64,000 bases of DNA, from assembly GCF_900496995.4 (NCBI RefSeq), contig NC_044012.1, forward strand, positions 186,001-250,000, read 5' to 3'. The position numbers and the translations under genes were made by a program. Shown here one piece after another: positions 43,684-54,020 of this stretch (the stretch's first letter is position 1; every line of letters begins with the position of its first letter). The notes beneath the pieces are model-generated. The model did no database searches and was not told where the DNA came from. It worked only from the letters and a program-made list of their open reading frames with translations. This DNA comes from Aquila chrysaetos chrysaetos (Eukaryota; Chordata; Aves; Accipitriformes; Accipitridae).

Positions 43684-43785
43684 CGGGCCGGTCCCTGCAG
43701 CGGAGGAAGCGGCAGCGGCAGGAGCCAGGCATTCAAAATGGCGGCGGCGCGGCCGCAGCACCGATACCGCAGGCGGAGGGATCCG
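43684..43785 (-). other. AP1G1: AP1G1 noncoding first exon (5'UTR), 5' limit approximate
   Basis: A consensus minus-strand donor GTGAGTGG (43683 downwards) follows a GC-rich stretch without a usable AP1G1 start. Coding exon 2 needs an upstream 5'UTR exon because its acceptor lies three bases before the ATG. A perfect GCCGCCATTTTG element lies inside. The transcription start is inferred at about 43,750-43,960; only the 3' end at 43684 is supported by a splice signal. Confidence 0.6.
43735..43746 (-). promoter_or_regulatory. YY1-type element in the AP1G1 first exon
   Basis: The minus strand reads GCCGCCATTTTG, matching the YY1 consensus. In many housekeeping promoters this element lies just downstream of the start site in this orientation. 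That fits a TATA-less CpG-island start for AP1G1. Binding is inferred. Confidence 0.55.
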
Positions 43786-44147
43786 CGCGCCGGCACGCTC
43801 CCCTCGGCCTCCCGGCCTCTACCGGCCGTGGGCGGGGGAGGGGGGCACGGCCGGCGGCGGTCTCAGCGGAGACAGCGAGGGGGGGGGAGGGCGCGGCACC
43901 GGCGGCGGCGAGGCGGAAAAAGGCCGCTCGCACTACTTTTCTCGGCGTAAGCACCCGCGAGGTCGGGCTCGCGAGGAGCGGAACGACTGCACCGTGGCAG
44001 CCGCTGATGGCGTCACGCGCGGGGCGGTCCCCCCGCGGCGAGCGCTGCCCCGTGGTGAGGCCGGGCGGGTCGCGCCGCCCGCAACCAGGGTTCCGCGGCG
44101 CAGGGCGGCCGGCGCCGGGCCCCGGTCCGTGGCGGTGGAGGGGGGAA

Positions 44148-44165
44148 GGGGGGGGGGGGGGGGGG
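44148..44165 (+). repeat. G18 homopolymer between the two promoters
   Basis: An uninterrupted run of 18 G, preceded by other G runs, lies between the divergent starts. It could form a G-quadruplex and is also a likely sequencing or assembly length error. Confidence 0.7.
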
Positions 44166-45177
44166 TTGGCGCACGGAGCTCGCCGCGGCCCCGGGAGCGC
44201 GCAGGCCGGCTGAGAGGAAGGCCCCGCGGCTGGGCGGAGGCCAGCGGCGCCCGCCGCAAGGAGACCGGCTCTCAACTGGCTGGTTTCTGGAGGTCCTTCT
44301 CAAGCGTTCGCCGGCGACCGCGGGGATAGCCTCACGCTCTCCCGGCGTCGCGGGGAGGGGGGGGCTCGGGTGCGCGCCTTGCGCGCGAGCAGCAGCCCTC
44401 AGGCCCGAAGCGGAGCGCCCGGCGTCGAAAATGCGTGGGGAGGGCGACGGCGAGACCAGCTCGGCGGTGGGCGAGGCCGCGGCCGCCGGCCGGGCGCGGG
44501 AGGCTTGGCCTGGGCAGCGGAGGAGGGATCCGGAGACGGGGCTGCGGCGCCGGCCCCCGCTCCGGGCAGCTTTTCTCTCTGCGCCTCCCGGGACCTTTCG
44601 TCACCTTAAAAAATAGGCGAAGGCCGAGAAACGGCGCCGGCCGGCGTGACTCGCTGGCGGCACCAGGAGGAGCGGGAGGGCCGCCCGGAGCGCGGGTACG
44701 GGACCGGACCGGGGTACGGTCGGACGAGAGGCCGAAGGCTGCGCGGAGGAAGCAGGGGCAGGCGCCACTCGGCAGCGGCACCACCGGCTCCACCACCGTG
44801 AACCCCTGCGTTCGCGGCCGCCCGCCGGGGAGGTCCGTCCGCGGATGCGCGAGCGGAGCCAGCGCCTGGGGAAGCGCACCACCCTGCCCGCGGCCGGCTC
44901 GCTCTCGGCGACAGCCGAGCAGGCCCCTCCTTCGCCCGCGGGACGCCGCTGCCCCTGCGGCCGACCCGCCCGGCTGGGCCCCGGGCCTCGGCGCAGGCCT
45001 GGCCTCCCGGCGGGCGCCTTTCCTCCGCCGGCCGGCCTGGCGGCACCTGCCGGGAGCAGGTCCCGCCGCTCTGCCCCGCGGCCTCCCCGGGCGGCGCTCC
45101 GCCGCGAACCTCGGCCCCGCGGGGACGGGCGGCGGGCGCGGCCGGTTGCCACGACGACCGGCGCTGCGGGCGCCCCG

Positions 45178-45185
45178 TGACGTCG
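45178..45185 (+). promoter_or_regulatory. CRE-like site upstream of ATXN1L
   Basis: TGACGTCG, one base from the CREB/ATF palindrome, with a GC box (CCCCGCCCC) about 15 bp downstream. Position fits the proximal ATXN1L promoter. Confidence 0.4.
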
Positions 45186-45211
45186 GCCCGGGGCGTCAAG
45201 CCCCGCCCCGT

Positions 45212-45253
45212 CGGCGGGTGTGGCACTTCCGCCGGCGGGTGAGGCACTTCCGC
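45212..45253 (+). promoter_or_regulatory. Two 21-bp tandem repeats with ETS-type sites, ATXN1L core promoter
   Basis: Two adjacent copies of CGGCGGGTGNGGCACTTCCGC (positions 1-20 of 21 quoted in part: CGGCGGGTG then GGCACTTCCGC) differ at one base, T or A. Each carries GCGGAAGTG on the minus strand, the GABPA/ELK-type ETS core. Paired ETS sites are typical of TATA-less bidirectional promoters, so ATXN1L transcription probably starts just downstream, about 45,260-45,340. Confidence 0.5.
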
Positions 45254-45259
45254 CGCGCG

Positions 45260-45366
45260 GGCACTCGCGTCATCGCCGCGCGCCGCGGGGAGGGGTCGGG
45301 CCGGAGGCGGCCGCGGGCGGCGCCGGGGCCGATGGGGGTCGCGGAGGAGGAGCCGGGCGATGGCGG
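45260..45366 (+). other. ATXN1L: ATXN1L noncoding exon 1, 5' limit approximate
   Basis: A donor consensus GGCGG|GTGAGC at 45367 and an acceptor CCTGGTGCAG ending at 45671 would define a 305-bp first intron in the 5' leader. Only the splice motifs support this. The start is placed after the ETS repeats by inference. Confidence 0.4.
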
Positions 45367-45671
45367 GTGAGCCGCGGGCTGCGGTGGGCACCGGGCGGGC
45401 CCGCGGAGGTGGGGCGCGTCTGCGGCGCCCCGGGCTCGGCTCGGCGGGGTGGGGCGCGGCGCGGCCGGGGCTCTGGGGCCGGGGGTGGGGCCGGCGACCG
45501 GGCTCGGGCGTCCTCCGTCCCCGGGGCCGGAGCCCTGGACGAGGGCTGGGGGCCGGCGCCTTGCTTAGGCTCGGGGATCCCCTTAGTCCTCTGCGGCCCC
45601 GGGGGCTCCCCCCGCCGCCCCCGGGGCCCTCAGCGGCCCGAGACTCACGGCTCCCTCTGTTCCTGGTGCAG

Positions 45672-45781
45672 GTGAGGCGGCGGCCGGCAGCGGGGATCTG
45701 GGAGCCGGCGTGTGGCAGCCCTTGCGGGTGCCCCCATGAACGAGCGTCGTGGCCGGGGCTGCCGGGACACCGCGGGGCACC
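45672..45781 (+). other. ATXN1L: ATXN1L 5'UTR part of exon 2
   Basis: Leader between the inferred acceptor and the ATG at 45782. It contains an upstream out-of-frame ATG at 45736 in a weak context (C at -3). An in-frame GTG at 45749 is not taken as a start because the family N-terminus begins at 45782. Confidence 0.4.
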
Positions 45782-46233
45782 ATGAGAGCGGGCCACGAGC
45801 GGAGCCAGGAGTGCCTCCCGCCAAAGAAGCGGGAACTTCCCGCCGCCAGCACCGGCGCCGAGGCAGGACGGGCAGGGGGTGCCCAGGCCTCTGGCGAGGG
45901 CCCCGAGTGGGCCCAGACGGCTGGACCGGGTCCTGCGGTCCTGCGCTATGGCCCTGGCGAGGCCACAGAAGCAGTGGCGGGGCTTACGGTGGACCAGTAT
46001 GGGATGCTGTACAAAGTGGCAGTGCCACCCGCCACCTTCTCCCCCACGGGTCTGCACCCCGTGGTGAACGTGAGCCCCCTGCCCCCTGCCTTCAATGTGA
46101 CCTCGCCAATAATCCAGCACCCGGGGGTGCCCTACCCTCCCGTCCACTACGCGCAGATCCCTCCAACGTCCCTACAGTTCATCGGCTCGCATTATACGGT
46201 GCCCTATGCTGTCCCTCCTGGCTTCCTGCCTAG
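45736..46233 (+). other. Overlapping upstream ORF, 165 codons, alternate frame across the ATXN1L start
   Basis: Opens at ATG 45736 (MNERRGRGCRDTAGHHESGP) 46 nt before the main start and runs in another frame to a stop at 46233, inside the ATXN1L CDS. The start context is weak (C at -3), so leaky scanning could reach both starts. High GC makes such ORFs likely by chance. Listed because an overlapping alternate-frame protein has been described for the paralogue ATXN1. Confidence 0.2.
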
Positions 46234-47860
46234 TCCTCTCCTGTCTCCTTCCACCAACCTCACCGCCTCTCATGTCCCCCACTTTGTGCCATATGCCTCT
46301 CTCTTCACGGAAGAAGCCGCTCCTTCCCCCCAGACTACCTCTCCTACCCACACCTTCAACAAATCTGCTTCTGCAATCTCTCCTTCTGGCCAGATGCAGC
46401 ACCATGCTGGAACCCAGCCGTTAGATATTGCACCAGGTAGAATTCCTGTTTATTATCAGATGTCCCGCCTCCCACCAGGGTATTCAGCATATGAGACACC
46501 TACAGCAGGTGGAAGCCCAGAGTCTCCTCAGCAAGACAGTCAGCTGAGTTCAGAGGTAGCTGCTGCCAATGGTGGACAGAGACATCTGGAGCATAATGTG
46601 GTGAGGAGGACCAGCGAGGCTGTGGACTCTGCCAGCAGTAAAGCTGAAGACTGTCTGCCAGGGGCTGCAGCGGGATGTATGGTCGATGGACAGTTCCTTT
46701 CAGGTTACCAGACGTTGGGAACAGAGGTCTCTGTGCCAGCTCACAGAAGCACCCCAGACGCTGATCTGGAGGTTCAGAGGGTGGTGGGGGTGTTGGCATC
46801 TCAGGATTATCATATTCTGGCAGCCCAGAGGAAAGATGACCCGAGCCCTTTAAACCTTTGCCATAATATCCCTGATCAGCAGGGGGAGTCAAAGGACGCG
46901 CTGAGGAACACGGTGGAAAGGGCTGCTGCTGAGAAAAGCCAGTCCAGGAGTCCGTATGTAATGTCCCCTGAAGAGTCGGTTAGACAAAGACAATTAACCA
47001 AAGGAATGGTGATAGCCAACGGCAAGCCAGTCCTGGTTCCCGTTGGATCTGAGCCCATCAGGTCTTCCACTTCAGAAGCCCTGGTGAGGCGGAGCCCAGA
47101 TGCACAGGCTCGAGGAAGTGTGCTTGAAAAGGACCTGGTCCAGCTGCAGCCACCCAGCTCCTCACACTTGCCCTCTCACTTCATGAAAGGAGCCATCATC
47201 CAGCTGGCTACAGGAGAGCTGAAGCGGGTAGAGGACCTGCAGACTCAAGACTTTGTTCGTAGCGCGGAGGTGAGCGGGGGCCTCAAGATCGACTCCAGCA
47301 CCGTGGTGGATATTCAGGAAAGCCAGTGGCCTGGGCTTGTCACACTGCATTTTGTGGTTGGGGAGCAACAAAGTAAAGTGAGCATTGATGTGCCCCCAGA
47401 GCATCCCTTCTTTGTGTATGGCCAGGGTTGGTCCTCCTGTAGCCCAGGGCGGACTGCTCAGCTCTTTGCTTTGCCCTGTCACAGGCTGCAAGTGGGCGAC
47501 GTCTGCATATCAATCAGTTTACAGAGCATGAATGGCAACTCGGCTTCTCAGGCTAACTACCCTCTCACAGACCAGTTGATATCTACTAGGGAGAGATCTG
47601 AAAGAACAGCTCAGGGGTCCAGAGAACCGTCTGACAGAGCTGCTGAAAGGAAGAGCCACACAGATAGGGACAGCACAGCCCAGAGCTCTCATGCAGAACC
47701 CTCTCAGCCTGAGACTGGCAGTCAGCACAGCTGGACAGCCCCAGGCTTCCAAAGATACAGCATGCAGGCAGAGGAGCCTCGGCCCTCTCTGCTCCGTCCC
47801 TCTTTCATTCCCCAGGAGGTCAAGCTGTCTATTGAAGGGCGTTCTAATGCAGGGAAATGA
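45782..47860 (+). CDS. ATXN1L: Ataxin-1-like protein (BOAT1), complete, single coding exon
   Basis: Paralogue of ataxin-1 that forms a nuclear repressor complex with Capicua (CIC). 692 aa, against about 689 in human. Start at MRAGHERSQECLPPKKREL, the N-terminal box shared with ataxin-1 (ERSxECLPPKKRE), with A at -3. Residues about 70-170 are Pro/Ser/Tyr-rich (VDQYGMLYKVAVPPATFSP). The AXH domain, for dimerisation and CIC binding, spans about 463-580, from SHFMKGAIIQLATGELKRVE to QVGDVCISISL. The C-terminus LLRPSFIPQEVKLSIEGRSN is conserved. There is no polyglutamine tract, as expected for ATXN1L. The whole CDS lies in one exon. The first third is GC-rich because it starts inside the CpG island. 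Divergence from mammals is concentrated in the linker, about residues 30-60 and 230-440. Identity is very secure. Confidence 0.97.
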   Translation: MRAGHERSQECLPPKKRELPAASTGAEAGRAGGAQASGEGPEWAQTAGPGPAVLRYGPGEATEAVAGLTVDQYGMLYKVAVPPATFSPTGLHPVVNVSPLPPAFNVTSPIIQHPGVPYPPVHYAQIPPTSLQFIGSHYTVPYAVPPGFLPSPLLSPSTNLTASHVPHFVPYASLFTEEAAPSPQTTSPTHTFNKSASAISPSGQMQHHAGTQPLDIAPGRIPVYYQMSRLPPGYSAYETPTAGGSPESPQQDSQLSSEVAAANGGQRHLEHNVVRRTSEAVDSASSKAEDCLPGAAAGCMVDGQFLSGYQTLGTEVSVPAHRSTPDADLEVQRVVGVLASQDYHILAAQRKDDPSPLNLCHNIPDQQGESKDALRNTVERAAAEKSQSRSPYVMSPEESVRQRQLTKGMVIANGKPVLVPVGSEPIRSSTSEALVRRSPDAQARGSVLEKDLVQLQPPSSSHLPSHFMKGAIIQLATGELKRVEDLQTQDFVRSAEVSGGLKIDSSTVVDIQESQWPGLVTLHFVVGEQQSKVSIDVPPEHPFFVYGQGWSSCSPGRTAQLFALPCHRLQVGDVCISISLQSMNGNSASQANYPLTDQLISTRERSERTAQGSREPSDRAAERKSHTDRDSTAQSSHAEPSQPETGSQHSWTAPGFQRYSMQAEEPRPSLLRPSFIPQEVKLSIEGRSNAGK

Positions 47861-50800
47861 TCCCTTTGAGGCTGTGAGCTAGGCCATCCCCTGTAGGTGA
47901 GCCTCACCATCCGGTGGAGAAATTGCACAGACTTTGTGACAGGTTCACCAGCAAGGCTGCTTTCTGCCCTGCAGGACTGGATTTGTTCCAGTTCAGTGGC
48001 TGACCAGTTCCTCTTGGGGAATCAAGAGGGCTCCAGTGCCTCAGGGAGCAGCAACAGGCTAGCTGGGGTAGAGAACAGGGATGTGCTCATGAGCTTGCGA
48101 TGAGAGCATTCCAGAGGTTGGAGGCTGGGGCTTTCTCACACCTCCTTGAATCACTGATTCCCTGCAGGGCAGGGTCTAAGCATTCAGGATAGGTGGGGAG
48201 ATGAGGAGGGCAGACACGGCTTAAGGTAGCAGATAAAATTGCTGAAGATTTTATTCCTCCTTTCTCATGATGGGGAGAGATGGGTCCCCACTGGAGTTTA
48301 GGGGGCTCTATTCCCAGTATCCCTTTTCTTCACACATGCACTTTAAAAGGACCGTTCACCGATGGAGCTCTTGAGGGCAGGGCGGAGATGCTTCTCTGGT
48401 GGTTCTGTTTTATGTCTCTTCCACTGAATCCAACTGCTCTTTCTTCTTGCAAAGAATGTACAGATTTGAATGAATCACAGAAATTCAAGAGGAAGGACCA
48501 AAAGGATGGGTTTGGGTGTAGGGGAATAGGGAACTTGAGCACTTGGGATGGGACACGAGTTGGGATGGGAGGTGTCAGTTTCCTGCTATAAAATACATTT
48601 AATTATTTGTCTCCAAATCAAATCTTTCTTCCCATGTTAATAACTTTAAAAAAAATCTCAGGCTTATAGCTTTTGCAGAGGCTTAGCCTATGGATGAATG
48701 GGGTTGGGTTTTTTTGTTTGGTTGGATTTGGGGTTTTGGTGTTTGGGTTTTTTTAAAGCTGGAGTAAAATATATTCAGCGTTCTCTAGGGAAAGATGGAA
48801 ACACATCCTTTTTCTGTGAGAAGACCGAGACTATTTCATAATTAAATCAGAAGAAAACTTTCCAGATGGCTAATTCTTCCCTGCAGGCATTTTCCTGAAT
48901 AAGCTCTAGACAAGAGACGAGTGTTTGTGCATGTGCAGGCAAGGTACAAAGTTTCTGCTAAGTACAGTTCTATGATTAATGTAGGGACTCCAAAAATATC
49001 ACAGCATCATAGGGCATTTTGGGGTGGTTTTGTGTTAGTTTTTCTGATGCTTCACTTCAGAGTTCCTCTGTAGAACAACATGGTAAAATCAAGAGTAGTC
49101 TTTTTCACAGTGAGATTTAATACAAATGTATATTAATACCTCGTTATGGTAACAACACTCCATTCAAGTGAAGGCTCTTGTAGTTACACTAATTTGCCCT
49201 CTCTGATGGTGTGTTATGACACCAGCTCTAACTGCTTAGCTAGAATAAAAAATAGTCACTATTATGTTGAGGATAAGAGTCTTCACTGACTTAACTTGGG
49301 TTAAGTATTCCTTGTATTAAGGTGCCCATCTCTGTGCTAGGACCAGGCTTTTGAGAGGGTTTCTTTTCAGTGTGCAGGTCCCTGCTAGAGTCCTGATGCT
49401 GCTCCTGATGTTCAGCGTACCGTTTTCCATCTCCCTTCTCTCATCTTCCTGAAGATTTCTGTCAGGCATGCCTGACTGCTAGGGCACTGCTGCTCTCTTT
49501 CCCTGAATGGCTTGTGTGTCAGCACCTCTTCTCGGCATAGCCGTCCTTCAGTCAGCTTGCAGTGGTGGTGTCTCAGGGCTGTTCTGCACACTCTCCAGGA
49601 ATGTGTCCTGTAATTGGTTGGCTTCAGTTGACCGTGTGACTGAGCGGTGCTCTGCCTGGGTATTAGGCAAATTAGAGAGTCTCCAGAATGTCCTTTCCAT
49701 CCGGGCTGCCAGTCCTGTTTTCCTAGCACATTGCTAGCCGTTTCTGTTGCCTTTTAAATGTCTGCACCAGGACAGTTTCTTTTCAGGGCTTAGGTGAGAT
49801 ATGCGCTACTCATGCCTTCAGCGTTTGTGCCTCATGGGGGTTTCTCCAGAATGAGGATGCTGCCTGTGTCACATGTGGCTTCCCCCAAATGACACACTGC
49901 TTCTGATCTCATCAGCTGCATTTGAAATGTATGAAGTCATGGTGATGCTGTCATGTGAAGATTCTGCCTCCTTGGATGCAGCAGCTGTGGGAACAGATGC
50001 TGTTTTCATGGCACCATTTGTCAGTAAAAGTACTGTCTGGGCCCAGGTGCCTGGCCTCATCACCTTGTGTGTTTCACAGTTGCTGTTCATTGGACTCTCC
50101 TACGCAAAGACCTCGGTTAATGTTGGTTAGTACTTAATGCTCAGGATATCCAGGGTGTCTGCGGCCAAAGGCAGAAGGCAGAGGAGCCTGGGTTCTCTTG
50201 CCTGTTCTTTGCATGGTGCATGCAGAGGAGTTCAGAGCTGTGACAGGCAGCTAAGAAAGGGATCTTGCATACATATGGTGTGTGAATGTAGACGGGCTGG
50301 TTGCATGCATAGAGGGAATGTCTGAGCAGCTGAAGGGTGCAGAGCCCCTCGTGCATCTTTTGAACACAAAAGTGTCTGTCTTTTAGAGAGAGGGTTTGGA
50401 GAGCTTGCCTTATCTCATGTGTGTTACTGTAACTACTACTCCTAGATCTCAGCCGCACAGAACAGTGGTCTGAAAGGGCAGACACTGATTTATGAGGCAA
50501 GATGCTGTGTGGCTAAAATAGCTTTGTACTGTAGGCAGCTGAAGGGCGGTGAAGGTGCTCACCCTGGTGTTTACCTGGCCACTGGCCTGGACTTTGGCTA
50601 GCTGGGCATGTCTTGAGTGCAGTTCTGAGCTCTGTAGAACAGGCCAGGGTGAATTGGACCTCGGTGCTTCTATCCAGATTCCCTGTCAGTCCCACTGTTG
50701 TGCATGTTTCAGCTGCCAGCTCTTCTATGGAAGCAACGGTTTGGGGCACATCTCATGGCGGGGTGTTGAGATGAAGAGTCTGGGCATCTGGCTGCTTGCC

Positions 50801-51520
50801 CCAAAGGTGGTGGGCAGGAGGGGGCCACTGGTGGCCCCCTGGCCCAGCTTAGCAGTACTTGTAATCACTGGAATCTGTCCTTACTGGGTTGGGCTGTGTT
50901 GCTCAGCACCTGCGGTGGTGGTTGTGTTGAGCACTGAGGCTCTCCTGAGATAGGGAGTGTGTGAGACAGGCTCTGCTGTAGGCAGAAAGGCTATGAATGA
51001 GCCCACGGAGGAGGCTTTTATTTCTTAGGTTTACAGGGAAAGGAGGAGATAAAGCCAGGAAGACTTCGGAATGAGATGGTTATCTATCTGGGCTTTTCTG
51101 CTGGCAGAGATGTGACAGGCTTCTCAGAGAAATATACTGTTTTCCTGCTGCTATTGTGAAGGGGAGGAGAGCTGTGGTCTGTCCTACCCGGAGGAGGAGA
51201 CCTCCTGGCCATGGTCTTACCCAGCTCATACTCTGTGGCAAGAGTCTGTAGGATGCAATAATGGGTGTCTGTAGCCATCTGTCCCATCTCACGAAACATT
51301 CCTTGGGTCAGCTGCCCAGCAGAGGCCAGGCCTGTTTCTAGGCTATGCGTACACTGTTGCTCCAGGAACGTGAGACTTGCTCCAAGCGATGAGCGCTCAT
51401 CACTACCAGACTATGCAGAGGAAGCTCTGTCTGGAAAGAAGGAAGTCTGCAGAGGCCCCTCTGCCTCCCCTTTCCAGCAGGTGCGCAAGTATAATGCACT
51501 TTTCACATTAAGTGTCCCTG

Positions 51521-51537
51521 CCCCCCCCCCCCCCCCC
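51521..51537 (+). repeat. C17 homopolymer in the ATXN1L 3'UTR
   Basis: Seventeen consecutive C, with a CCCTG lead-in. Length may be unreliable. Confidence 0.8.
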
Positions 51538-52042
51538 GCCACTTGAAGTCACTTTCCCCTGTAGAGAACTAACAGTCCTTGTTACTCAGAAAATATTGTA
51601 AAAGAAACTACAGCAGCTTGAGTAGCCCAAATGCTAGTTCCTGCCCACAGCAGTACATGTGCCTTTCCCTAGTGTCACTCATAACTGCTCTTTGTCTTTC
51701 AGGCTGTCCTAGGGCCTGAAACTTTGCAGAAGCTGCTAAGATGGCTACGAATGCACATTCTGTACAGAGTTTGGCCCAGGGTGTGTTCCATGTATGGTTT
51801 AAAATGCTGATGGTCAAGGCCCTTCCACGGTCTTCACATCTGTCTAAGGAGGACAGGACTTGCCCCTAACGTCCTTCTAGGCTGCTGCCATTCCACCCTG
51901 CAAATGCACCCGTGCACATTCTAGTTGTTTTCCCACTGTCATGGCACCTTAGCGCCAGGGGAGGGTCTGCCCATGCAAAGCAGAAAAACAGACATGTCGA
52001 ACTGGGGGAACCGGCTGGGCTGCCCTGAGGCAAGGAGGTCTT

Positions 52043-52050
52043 TGTAGATA
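52043..52050 (+). promoter_or_regulatory. Pumilio response element in the ATXN1L 3'UTR
   Basis: TGTAGATA fits UGUANAUA exactly on the transcript strand. A weaker TGTATATT lies at 49127. PUM1 repression of ATXN1 through its 3'UTR is established; for ATXN1L it is inferred from the motif. Confidence 0.4.
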
Positions 52051-52255
52051 AGTGCTGATCCCTCAACTATAATCCCAGTTATGTAATGGCTGTATTAACA
52101 TGTAACCGACCGCATTGTATCTAAAGCCTTAGAACTAGTCAGGTGCTCCCCTCCGACCTTGTTCCTGCCCCTTTCCTCCTACCTGATCTTTAACAAAGCA
52201 TTAATAATTCTAAGGATAATCTCTATTTTGTTGTGCTTTTTTTGTAACTGTTTTA

Positions 52256-52261
52256 AATAAA
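52256..52261 (+). terminator. ATXN1L: ATXN1L poly(A) signal
   Basis: AATAAA followed by a T/G-rich stretch (TTTGTACTGTATATTTGTAC). It is the first canonical signal after a long 3'UTR, at a distance like the human gene. A further AATAAA at about 53,677 could serve a longer form. Confidence 0.65.
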
Positions 52262-52284
52262 TCAATTTGTACTGTATATTTGTA

Positions 52285-54020
52285 CTTTTGGTGAGATCCT
52301 TTTTCCTGTTTTACCATTTTAAGTCTGTACTTGGCTACACACAGATTGTATTTTTATTGTTAATGCTCTTATGAATATTGCATTTAACTTGTTGACTCTG
52401 TAAACACAGTATATATCTATATATATATATCTATATATAAACCAATAGCTTTTCCTTTGGTGTTTGAGACTTTTTGCTCGTCTGTAGCATCAGTGACCAT
52501 TAGGATGTGGCTTCTCTGCTCTTACACAGAGGGATCTGGAGACTTGTGACAAGGGCAAGGTAAAGGCTGTCTGACAGATGGATTATAAGCCATAATTCTG
52601 TGTTCAAATACTTCTGCTTTTATGTGGTCTCTCTTGAACCCCTTGGAATAATGATCAGCTACCAGTGACACTGCAGATTGCAGACTGAAGCTACGTCTGC
52701 TAGACAAGCAAAACACACAAGATGATAGAGCAATAGCGAATATTGCAAGAAGCAAACTCTGTCGGTTTGAGTATGAAAATGGACAGAGGTTAAGAGTTAA
52801 AGGGAGAGATCAGTTTGGAGAAAAGGGACCATGGAACTGAATAGATCCTTTCCAGATCTGATGCCTTTTCCCAAAGTGAGAGAGGCAAGGATTGCTCCTG
52901 GATGTCACTTCTAGGTGATGAATGACATGTTAAAACAGCTTCTGTAAGGTGAGGAAACGAGGTTACAGTGGCATGTGGAGGAAATTGCAGCATCGAAAAG
53001 ATTAAATGCTTTTTGTAGCAAGGGTCCACAAGACTGTCTGTAAGGTTAGTTCATTATCATGAAAAAAATGCGACATTATGCACTTTGAAGGCAACTGTTG
53101 TAAGCATTAACTAGGGCTTTAAGGGGCTTCAATCAAAAGTTTTTCAAACTGAAAAAAGAGGGAAAAATCAGGTTTCTAAGTAGTCTGGCCAAAAGGTTTT
53201 GCTTCTTGTTTTAACTTCACTCTTCTGATCTCAAGTAGGAATCTTGTGGTCACCATTTCTAACTTAATGCAGAGAAACAGCCCTCAGAGAGAAGACAGTA
53301 GCTGCCAACATATTTAGACCACCATGGAACTGTAGTGCAGACCTTAACTGGAGATGCTATGAAAGCAGTAGGGGTCTTCAGGCTACAAAACATAGATGTG
53401 TGGCACACCAGCGTCTGGTGGGCTGATGTTTGGAAACCACAAAGCTACAGCATGCATTTTTAGATGCTCATTCTTAAAGAAACCAAATAATGGAGAGTGT
53501 ACCACCCCTTTGCCCTCCCATGAGTCCTTCTGTGCTAATGTTTTGCCTTTTCCAGTTTAAACATGCCTAGATTTAATTTCCATAGTTGTGTAGTTTCATA
53601 ATGATTTCTATTAGCAATGGGAACCTTTTCATATAGGTACAGACTATGATCACATTTTGCCTTGGCTACCTCTTGAATAAATTAAAGAAGGTTTAAATTC
53701 CCTACCCTCTGGCAGGTTTTTCCAGACTCGCTTATTGTAGCTTCCCATTGTAGCTCACCCCTTTTTCACATTCATTTCATTGGTTTTGCTGCTGAGTGTG
53801 GAAGCAAAAGCAACTTTCTTTTCTACCTGTTTGGTTCTGTTTACTCATGGTCCCCCCCCTTGCCCCACAGTGTTATCTGCAGTGACCACTGAAAGTCGCT
53901 GTTGGTCACAGAGGAATTTACTATGAGAACGAATAACTTGAGTGTGATCCGTGGTCCTAGATGAGCAGTGTTGCCTTTGGCTGTATTGAAATGGTTTAAC
54001 AAGCTCAGCTTACTATGAAG
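52285..54020. other. Intergenic DNA between convergent ATXN1L and ZNF821
   Basis: No coding exon is recognised on either strand. It holds the TA repeat, a C8 run at about 53,853 and an AATAAA at about 53,677 that could be an alternative ATXN1L end. Confidence 0.6.
52410..52440. repeat. (TA)n microsatellite
   Basis: Alternating TA run with two CTA interruptions, just downstream of the ATXN1L poly(A) signal. Confidence 0.85.

Larger units (their letters stand above)
42995..46070. promoter_or_regulatory. CpG island with head-to-head AP1G1 and ATXN1L promoters
   Basis: GC content rises sharply at about 43.0 kb and falls gradually within the ATXN1L coding sequence. CpG dinucleotides, GC boxes and G/C runs are dense throughout. 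AP1G1 leaves to the left (donor at 43683) and ATXN1L to the right (donor at 45367). There is no TATA box near either inferred start. The long ORFs in all frames here come from base composition. Confidence 0.85.
47861..52280 (+). other. ATXN1L: ATXN1L 3'UTR (about 4.4 kb)
   Basis: From the TGA to just after AATAAA at 52256. No conserved coding ORF is present. A long 3'UTR is normal for this gene in mammals. It includes a G/T-rich stretch at about 48,705-48,755, a C17 run and a PUM-type motif near the end. The 3' limit is inferred from the poly(A) signal. Confidence 0.7.

Noticed and set aside
43190..44329. 379-codon plus-strand ORF and several others (110-310 codons) in the CpG island
   Set aside because: Composition is Arg/Gly/Ala/Pro-rich in every frame and on both strands, typical of CpG-island sequence without stop codons; splice donors of AP1G1 and ATXN1L interrupt the region.
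45749..45781. In-frame extension of ATXN1L upstream of 45782
   Set aside because: The extension begins at GTG, not ATG, and the family N-terminus with ERSQECLPPKKRE starts at the ATG at 45782.
44606..46147. 513-codon minus-strand ORF antisense to the ATXN1L 5' region
   Set aside because: GC-driven open frame opposite a certain gene; no domain, low-complexity Arg/Pro/Gly.
50549..50953. 134-codon plus-strand ORF in the ATXN1L 3'UTR
   Set aside because: Trp/Cys/Leu-rich random frame in a 3'UTR, no known domain.
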